Shown piece by piece: positions 58,766 through 64,000 of a stretch of 64,000 bases of DNA. Under the pieces are notes generated by a model. It was given only the letters and a program-made list of their open reading frames with translations, searched no databases and was not told the DNA's origin. Source of the DNA: Clostridia bacterium (GTDB lineage: Bacteria > Bacillota > Clostridia > Oscillospirales > Acutalibacteraceae); the NCBI GenBank assembly GCA_024404025.1, contig JAKSQP010000012.1, forward strand, positions 1 to 64,000. The letters run 5' to 3'. Position 1 is the first letter of the stretch; each line of letters opens with the position of its first letter. Position numbers and translations under genes: made by a program.

Positions 58766-60049
58766 ATGAAAGCAGCAAAAATCATTGCAATTATTCTTGC
58801 GGTTGTTATGGCGGCATCCGCTGCCGTGTTTTTCATAACAAAGCCAGAGGGGGAGCCGGTTGAAATCATTCCGTCATCGGAGCCTGAAATTTATTCCTAC
58901 GAAGCGAGCGCTTATACTCAGAGCGCCGCAATAAGCGTTAAGGGCGCAGACGGCGAAATATTTATGCCTTCAACGCTTGACGGCATATATTACACCGCAA
59001 CCCTCAAAAATGAAATAAAATTTTATGAATATGCGAACGGAGAGCTTGTTCCTTTCGGCGGAGAAACCAAAACGGTCAAAACAAAAATCCCCGCAACCTA
59101 TGAGAAGATTCCCGTAACCGTCAGTTACATCGTAAAGGACGGCAAAACCTTCGGCTGCGGAGTTTTTACCTCCGATATGGATTCTTCCGTCGGCGTATAT
59201 GCGTTTGCGTTCGTTGAGCTTATAAACAAGCCCGCAGGCTTCGGCGACGGTCTGCTGCTTCTTGCGGATTTCAACAAGAACGATTTTTATAAAATCAATA
59301 AAATTTATTCCGATTTCTATAATTTCAACCTTGCAGAAGGCACGGCAAACCTTTATGTTTCAAACAATACCCGCCTTGTTGATGAAAACGGTACCTTCCG
59401 CCAGGATTGGTCAATGCTGACCGATGAATTCATCAGAGGTATGCGCGATTCCAAATATTTCTTCTCAAACAGAAATTATTCCGATGATGTCACAATGGAT
59501 GTTATGGTGCTTTCAAATGCCGTTAAGCCTGACATTGCCGTTAAAAATATTCTCGGCTCATGGTTCGTTAAGGATGAGCACGGAATGCACTATATCAAAA
59601 AAAGCGCAAACGGCTTCTCTAATGTTCTCAAATCAGGCAGCAATGAAAGCGTGCTTGCAGAGTTTGAGGGAGATTATTTCTCGGATTATATGAGAAGCGG
59701 AAATTATCTGTTAAACAAAAAGAGCCTTGTCATAACCGATCTTCTTGTCGGTTCAACAAAGACTCTTAAAGATATCGATGTTTCGGATGCTGCCGTATTT
59801 TCGGTCAGCCCGGACGGAAATAAAGCCGTTATCGCATTTGCAGGCAAAGCCAACGAAAGCGGCGCAATGATCCAGACGGTTATCTATTATAACTTTGCCG
59901 ATGATACCACAGAGCCGGCGATTTTCAGCGAGCCTCTGCTTTATGCCGAAAGCTGCGATTTTTTCTGGCTTGACAATTCATCTGTAATGAGCGTCAGACC
60001 GCTTGACGCATCCGGAAGCAAAGCCGGAAGTGTTGTTTATAAGTTTTAA
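58766..60049 (+). CDS. exported protein of unknown function
   Basis: The 427-aa product has an N-terminal signal peptide or anchor (about 5-24) followed by a large extracytoplasmic domain. It is rich in aromatic residues and Asp/Asn-Gly turns, with repeated patterns such as DGIYYTATLKN and SPDGNKAVIAFAGKA that suggest beta-strand repeats, possibly a beta-propeller (TolB/WD40-like: FSVSPDGNKAVIAF). No family is recognised. GGAGA precedes the ATG. It follows the exonuclease gene by 17 nt and overlaps the convergent dCMP deaminase gene by 4 bp. It could be a surface sensor or solute-binding protein. Confidence 0.65.
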   Translation: MKAAKIIAIILAVVMAASAAVFFITKPEGEPVEIIPSSEPEIYSYEASAYTQSAAISVKGADGEIFMPSTLDGIYYTATLKNEIKFYEYANGELVPFGGETKTVKTKIPATYEKIPVTVSYIVKDGKTFGCGVFTSDMDSSVGVYAFAFVELINKPAGFGDGLLLLADFNKNDFYKINKIYSDFYNFNLAEGTANLYVSNNTRLVDENGTFRQDWSMLTDEFIRGMRDSKYFFSNRNYSDDVTMDVMVLSNAVKPDIAVKNILGSWFVKDEHGMHYIKKSANGFSNVLKSGSNESVLAEFEGDYFSDYMRSGNYLLNKKSLVITDLLVGSTKTLKDIDVSDAAVFSVSPDGNKAVIAFAGKANESGAMIQTVIYYNFADDTTEPAIFSEPLLYAESCDFFWLDNSSVMSVRPLDASGSKAGSVVYKF

Positions 60050-60543
60050 ACTCTGTCGGCTCTGAAATCAATGGTAAGTTCTTCGTGAACTAGTGAAATC
60101 TGATGATATTTAACGCCTGCGCTGTCAAACATACGCTTTGATGCACGGACGCTGACCGAATCGGCATATTTATCGGAAAGATAAACGACCTCTTTTATTC
60201 CGCATTGAATGATCGCCTTTGCGCATTCGTTGCAGGGGAAAAGAGCAACATAAACCTTGCAGCCCTCAAGACTTGCTCCGCCGCTGTTGAGGATTGCGTT
60301 CAGCTCGGCGTGGCAGACATAAGGATATTTGGTGTTGAATTCATCACCTGTTCTTTCCCAGGGGAATTCATCATCGCAGCAGCCTCTCGGAAGTCCGTTA
60401 TAGCCGACAGACATAATCTTATTATTATTGTTAACTATGCAGGCGCCTACCTGTGTGTTGGGGTCTTTGCTGCGGCGGGCTGAAAGAATGGCTATGCCCA
60501 TGAAATATTCGTCCCAGGAAATATAGTCTTCTCTTTTCGGCAT
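60046..60543 (-). CDS. comEB: deoxycytidylate (dCMP) deaminase, ComEB-like
   Basis: This 165-aa zinc enzyme deaminates dCMP to dUMP, the precursor of dTMP. The zinc site is HAELNAIL near 82 (His and catalytic Glu) with PCNECA near 108 (two Cys). GACIVNNNNKIMSVGYNGLPRGC near 33-55 is typical for the family. I start at the ATG at 60543, 10 nt after AAGGAG. ComEB in B. subtilis sits in the competence operon, but no competence genes are near here. It overlaps the end of the convergent unknown gene by 4 bp. Confidence 0.92.
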   Translation of the reverse strand: MPKREDYISWDEYFMGIAILSARRSKDPNTQVGACIVNNNNKIMSVGYNGLPRGCCDDEFPWERTGDEFNTKYPYVCHAELNAILNSGGASLEGCKVYVALFPCNECAKAIIQCGIKEVVYLSDKYADSVSVRASKRMFDSAGVKYHQISLVHEELTIDFRADRV

Positions 60544-60567
60544 ATTAAACACGCTCCTTTTCGTTAA

Positions 60568-60596
60568 ATGGTAACACAAAATAAATTGAATTACAA
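60568..60596 (-). promoter_or_regulatory. sigma-A promoter of the dCMP deaminase gene
   Basis: On the minus strand TTGTAA (60591-60596), a 17-nt spacer and TACCAT (60568-60573). TACAAT on the plus strand at 60592 may belong to the divergent secA promoter. Confidence 0.55.
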
Positions 60597-60635
60597 TATT
60601 TTTCTTTCAAAATTAATTCTCCACGAGGTGTAAAA

Positions 60636-63395
60636 ATGGGATTATTAAGTAAAATCTTCGGCGATTATTCAACAAAAGAGGTCAAGAGAGTTCGCCCTCT
60701 CTGCGACAAGGTGCTTGCTCTTGAGCCGCAGTTTGCCGCTCTGACCGATGAACAGCTTCAGGCGAAAACTCCCGAATTCAAGGAAAGACTTGCAAACGGC
60801 GAAACCCTTGATGATATTCTTCCCGAAGCATTTGCCGCTTGCCGTGAAGCATCGTGGCGTGTTATCGGGCTGAAGCATTTCCCCGTTCAGATTATCGGCG
60901 GAATTATTCTTCACCAGGGAAGAATAGCCGAAATGAAGACCGGCGAAGGCAAAACTCTTGTTGCAACTCTTCCCGCATATCTGAATGCTCTTTCGGGCGA
61001 CGGCGTTCATATCGTTACGGTCAACGATTATCTTGCCCGCCGTGACAGCGAATGGATGGGCAAAATTTACAGATTTATGGGCCTTTCCGTCGGACTTATC
61101 ATCCACGAAAAAGAAGGCAGCGAGCGCCAGGAAGCATACGCTGCAGACATAACATACGGCACAAACAACGAGATGGGCTTCGATTATCTTCGTGATAATA
61201 TGGTCGTTTATAAAGAACAGAAAGTTCAGAGAGGCCATAATTTCGCCGTTGTCGATGAGGTTGACTCGATCCTTATTGATGAAGCGAGAACTCCGCTTAT
61301 TATTTCCGGCAGAGGCGAAAAATCGACTGATCTCTATAAGATGGCGGATTCATTCGCTAAGACTCTTCGCTGCACAAGGATCAAAGAGGTTGAATCAAAA
61401 GAGAATGTTGAAGATCTCGTTGATGAAAACTGCGATTATGTTGTTGATGAAAAGGCAAGGACCGCAACTCTCACAAAGAGCGGCATTATGAAGGCGGAAA
61501 AGTTCTTCAACCTTGAAAACCTTATGGATCCCGAAAATATGACGATTCAGCATCATATCAACCAGGCTATCAAAGCCATCGGCGTTATGCGCCGTGATGT
61601 TGACTATGTTGTTAAGGATAACCAGGTGCTTATCGTTGATGAATTCACCGGCAGAATCATGCTCGGCAGAAGATATAACGAGGGTCTTCATCAGGCTATC
61701 GAAGCAAAAGAAAATGTTAATGTTGAGCATGAAAGCAAAACTCTCGCAACGATAACTTTCCAGAATTATTTCAGACTTTATAAAAAGCTCTCCGGTATGA
61801 CCGGTACTGCCATGACCGAATCCGATGAATTCAATCAGATTTACGGCCTTGATGTTATCGAAATCCCCACAAATAAGCCGATGATAAGAAAGGATTATCC
61901 CGACGTTATTTATAAAACGGAATCGGCTAAATATAATGCGGTTATCGAAAATATTCTCGAATGCCACGAAAAGGGACAGCCCGTTCTTGTCGGTACCGTT
62001 TCAATTGAAAAATCCGAAGTTCTGAGCAGACTTCTCAAAAACAAGGGCATCAAGCACGAGGTCCTCAACGCAAAGCATCACGATAAGGAAGCTGAAATCG
62101 TTGCTCAGGCGGGCAAGGAATATGCCGTAACGATTGCAACGAATATGGCAGGCCGCGGCACGGATATCAAGCTCGGCGGCAACTCCGAATATCTTGCAAA
62201 ATCGGAGCTTCGAAGAATGGGCTATACGGAAGAGCTTATCGCAGAGGCAACCGGATTTGCCGAAACCTCCGATGAAGAAATCATAAACGCAAGAAAAGAA
62301 TATCAGGCTCTTGAAAAGAAATATGATGAAAGCATCAGGGAAGAGGCGGACAGAGTCAGAGCCGCAGGCGGTCTTTTCATCATCGGCACGGAGCGCCATG
62401 AATCAAGACGAATCGACAACCAGCTCCGAGGCCGTGCAGGCCGTCAGGGCGATCCGGGCGCAAGCCGTTTCTATATCGCTCTTGAGGATGACCTTATGCG
62501 TCTTTTCGGCGGCGACAGACTGACTGCCGTTATGAATACCCTCAATGCGGATGAAAATATTCCCATTGAAGCAAAGATCGTTTCAAATTCCATCGAAAGC
62601 GCCCAGAAGAAGATAGAGGGCAGAAACTTCGGCATCAGAAAGAGCGTTCTTCAGTATGACGATGTTATGAACCGCCAGAGAGAGCTTATCTATAAGCAGA
62701 GAAATCAGGTGCTTGACGGCGAAGAACTCAAGCCCGTTATTATGAGAATGATCGACGGCAGCATCAACGATGCAGTTGACTTTGCCTGCTCCGACCACGC
62801 AAAGAGAACGGACTGGAATCTTGAATCCATCAAGGAAAAATACAGAAGCTGGGGACTTATTGAGGACGGCGATTTTGATGAATCGCTTGATAAGGAAGAC
62901 ATCCGTGAGCTTCTTCTTGACAGAGCGCATAATGCTTATGAAGCAAAAGAAGCAAAGCTCGGTGAGCTTCCCGACGGCACAACGATTATGAGAGAACTCG
63001 AAAAGAGAATCCTTCTTCAGAATGTTGACAGCAAATGGATGGATCATATTGACGCAATGGATCAGCTTCGCAGAGGAATCGGCCTTCGTGCTTACGGTCA
63101 GACAGACCCCGTTGTTGCTTACAGAGAGGTCGGCTCGGATATGTTTGACAATATGAACGAAGATATCCGTGAAAATACTGCAAGGATCATGCTCACCTGC
63201 GAGGTCAAGACGGAAGAGGACACCAAGCGCACCCAGACTGCAAAGATAACCTCAACAAGCGGCGCCTCCGACGGAAGTGAAAAGGGCAGAACGGTTCGCA
63301 ATGCAAAGGATAAGGTAGGCCCGAATGATCCCTGCCCCTGCGGAAGCGGAAAGAAATATAAGAAATGCTGCGGAGACCCTGCAAAGCAGCAGTAA
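60636..63395 (+). CDS. secA: preprotein translocase ATPase SecA
   Basis: This 919-aa motor drives Sec-dependent export through SecYEG. DEAD motor motifs: MKTGEGKTL near 104, the [14 protein letters not shown] helicase box near 207, and [11 protein letters not shown] near 505; [13 protein letters not shown] near 603. The helical scaffold follows, with the C-terminal zinc finger [13 protein letters not shown] near 900 that binds SecB or phospholipids. The length is close to the common 830-920. GAGGTG precedes the ATG at 60636. It serves the many exported proteins in this window. No prfB follows, although that neighbourhood is common elsewhere; here prfB lies at 23.5 kb. Confidence 0.97.
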   Translation: MGLLSKIFGDYSTKEVKRVRPLCDKVLALEPQFAALTDEQLQAKTPEFKERLANGETLDDILPEAFAACREASWRVIGLKHFPVQIIGGIILHQGRIAEMKTGEGKTLVATLPAYLNALSGDGVHIVTVNDYLARRDSEWMGKIYRFMGLSVGLIIHEKEGSERQEAYAADITYGTNNEMGFDYLRDNMVVYKEQKVQRGHNFAVVDEVDSILIDEARTPLIISGRGEKSTDLYKMADSFAKTLRCTRIKEVESKENVEDLVDENCDYVVDEKARTATLTKSGIMKAEKFFNLENLMDPENMTIQHHINQAIKAIGVMRRDVDYVVKDNQVLIVDEFTGRIMLGRRYNEGLHQAIEAKENVNVEHESKTLATITFQNYFRLYKKLSGMTGTAMTESDEFNQIYGLDVIEIPTNKPMIRKDYPDVIYKTESAKYNAVIENILECHEKGQPVLVGTVSIEKSEVLSRLLKNKGIKHEVLNAKHHDKEAEIVAQAGKEYAVTIATNMAGRGTDIKLGGNSEYLAKSELRRMGYTEELIAEATGFAETSDEEIINARKEYQALEKKYDESIREEADRVRAAGGLFIIGTERHESRRIDNQLRGRAGRQGDPGASRFYIALEDDLMRLFGGDRLTAVMNTLNADENIPIEAKIVSNSIESAQKKIEGRNFGIRKSVLQYDDVMNRQRELIYKQRNQVLDGEELKPVIMRMIDGSINDAVDFACSDHAKRTDWNLESIKEKYRSWGLIEDGDFDESLDKEDIRELLLDRAHNAYEAKEAKLGELPDGTTIMRELEKRILLQNVDSKWMDHIDAMDQLRRGIGLRAYGQTDPVVAYREVGSDMFDNMNEDIRENTARIMLTCEVKTEEDTKRTQTAKITSTSGASDGSEKGRTVRNAKDKVGPNDPCPCGSGKKYKKCCGDPAKQQ

Positions 63396-63416
63396 TACAG
63401 TAATATAATGAAAAAG

Positions 63417-63455
63417 AAAGCTATCGCATTTCAGTTGAATGCGATAGCTTTTGCT
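63417..63455. terminator. bidirectional terminator after secA
   Basis: A 14-bp stem AAAGCTATCGCATT / AATGCGATAGCTTT with a 7-nt loop, followed by a T-rich run on the minus strand (CTTTCTTTTTC) and TTGCTATTATTTG on the plus. It separates secA from the convergent hydrolase gene. Confidence 0.88.
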
Positions 63456-63456
63456 A

Positions 63457-64000
63457 TTATTTGAGAAATTCGGTTGTGACCTTGCAAAGCTCCTCATAGC
63501 GGTTTTCAATGCACTGGTGTCCTCCGCCCTGAACCTCATAAAATTCGGCATCGGGGAAAGCGGAATTGACCGATTTCTTCATCGAATCATTGAGAATAAT
63601 ATCATTTGTTGCCTGGCAGAGGAGCACAGGGCAGGTGATTTTGTCAATGCCTTCGAGGTCTGTTGGTCTTACCTTATACATCATTTCGCAAAGTCCGGCT
63701 CCGAAGCCGTCATATTGAACGGCATCCGTAACGCCCGAAACATCATATTTCATTGAGAAATTCCAATCGTTTGTTGCGGCGTAAATCACAAGCTTGACTA
63801 TCGGGCTGAATCTTGTGCCGATGTTGAAAAATCCGTTCATCAGCGCTTTCATCGGCTTTGAAAGAATGATGCCCTTTGCCGCTTCGGGAAAAGTATTCTG
63901 CGGGCAGGGACAATAGAGAAGCAGCGCTTTGACCGGCTGTTCCTCCGCTATGTTTATTGCAACTCCGCCGCCCATTGAGTGGCCTGCGATTATCCATTCT
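63457..64000 (-). CDS. alpha/beta-hydrolase (partial, 5' end outside the window)
   Basis: The C-terminal 180 or so residues of a serine hydrolase are present; the gene runs past the window end. The nucleophile elbow GHSMGGG sits at the very edge (read from the last 25 bases into the rest), and the later Asp (CQATNDIILNDS) and His (GGGHQCIE) positions complete the triad. It is probably a lipase, esterase or peptidase of the Hydrolase_4 type. No lid or signal peptide can be judged. The stop at 63457 is complete and the terminator follows. Confidence 0.85.
   Translation of the reverse strand, partial: EWIIAGHSMGGGVAINIAEEQPVKALLLYCPCPQNTFPEAAKGIILSKPMKALMNGFFNIGTRFSPIVKLVIYAATNDWNFSMKYDVSGVTDAVQYDGFGAGLCEMMYKVRPTDLEGIDKITCPVLLCQATNDIILNDSMKKSVNSAFPDAEFYEVQGGGHQCIENRYEELCKVTTEFLK

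Noticed and set aside
1..64000. tRNA, rRNA, prophage, insertion sequences or a defence island.
   Set aside because: I looked through the intergenic gaps and gene products and saw no transposase, integrase, restriction, toxin-antitoxin or cas gene, and no tRNA-like cloverleaf.

Overview
The window looks like chromosomal sequence from an anaerobic, Gram-positive member of the Clostridia, probably a gut Oscillospirales/Ruminococcaceae-type bacterium. The evidence is a single-chain pyruvate:ferredoxin oxidoreductase next to a 2[4Fe-4S] ferredoxin, SpoIID and a PdaA-like deacetylase (sporulation or cell-wall genes), DarA/RicT-type Firmicutes genes, many AGGAGG ribosome binding sites, TTGACA/TATAAT promoters, and C-terminal [S/N]PxTG sorting-like signals. 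No rRNA, tRNA, CRISPR array, transposase or prophage was seen. The taxonomy is inferred from gene families only.

Layout. 1-1050: a small XRE regulator divergent from a hexapeptide acetyltransferase, with elaborate palindromes between them. 1221-7000 (minus): an RlmD-type rRNA methyltransferase, pyrR-uraA with a leader attenuator, and phosphoglucomutase with a small [S]PDTG protein. 7.0-15.6 kb: a secreted propeller-like protein, a GH78 rhamnosidase, a DUF3298-type lipoprotein, an Ala/Thr-rich NPSTG surface protein, a 61-aa acidic protein, an ECF sigma factor with a membrane-anchored beta-propeller protein (probable anti-sigma), and a polysaccharide deacetylase lipoprotein. 15.6-19.8 kb: a MarR-controlled heterodimeric ABC exporter. 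19.8-31.7 kb: housekeeping and envelope genes (phosphoesterase, DD-carboxypeptidase, RING/zinc-ribbon membrane protein, prfB, cyclase, sugar-1-phosphate transferase, VanY-type peptidase, M28 peptidase, lipoprotein, acyl-CoA synthetase-like enzyme, XRE membrane regulator). 31.7-35.5 kb: a fucU-kinase-fucI operon. 35.5-45.6 kb: rsmA; then a seven-gene plus-strand operon galE-HAD-ACT-UPF0210-GH16-mntP-tetR; then putP and an ABC exporter.

45.6-55.8 kb (minus): PFOR, ferredoxin, and a seven-gene operon from citrate synthase through an unknown membrane protein, an AEC transporter, a QueG-like protein, DarA, HolB and RicT. 55.8-64.0 kb: spoIID, a lipoprotein paralogous to the one at 28.2 kb, exodeoxyribonuclease III, an unknown exported protein, dCMP deaminase, secA, and an alpha/beta hydrolase cut by the window end.

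Themes. Carbon flow (PFOR, ferredoxin, citrate synthase, PGM, GalE, fucose and rhamnose release/use), envelope construction and remodelling (DacF, VanY-like, PdaA-like, SpoIID, PGT, possible sortase substrates) and pyrimidine salvage dominate. I did not find a clear unprecedented system. The best leads are the ECF sigma / beta-propeller pair, a dispersed ~80-bp hairpin repeat at two sites, the divergent palindromic control region at 719-801, the [S/N]PxTG small proteins, and several conserved-looking genes of unknown function.
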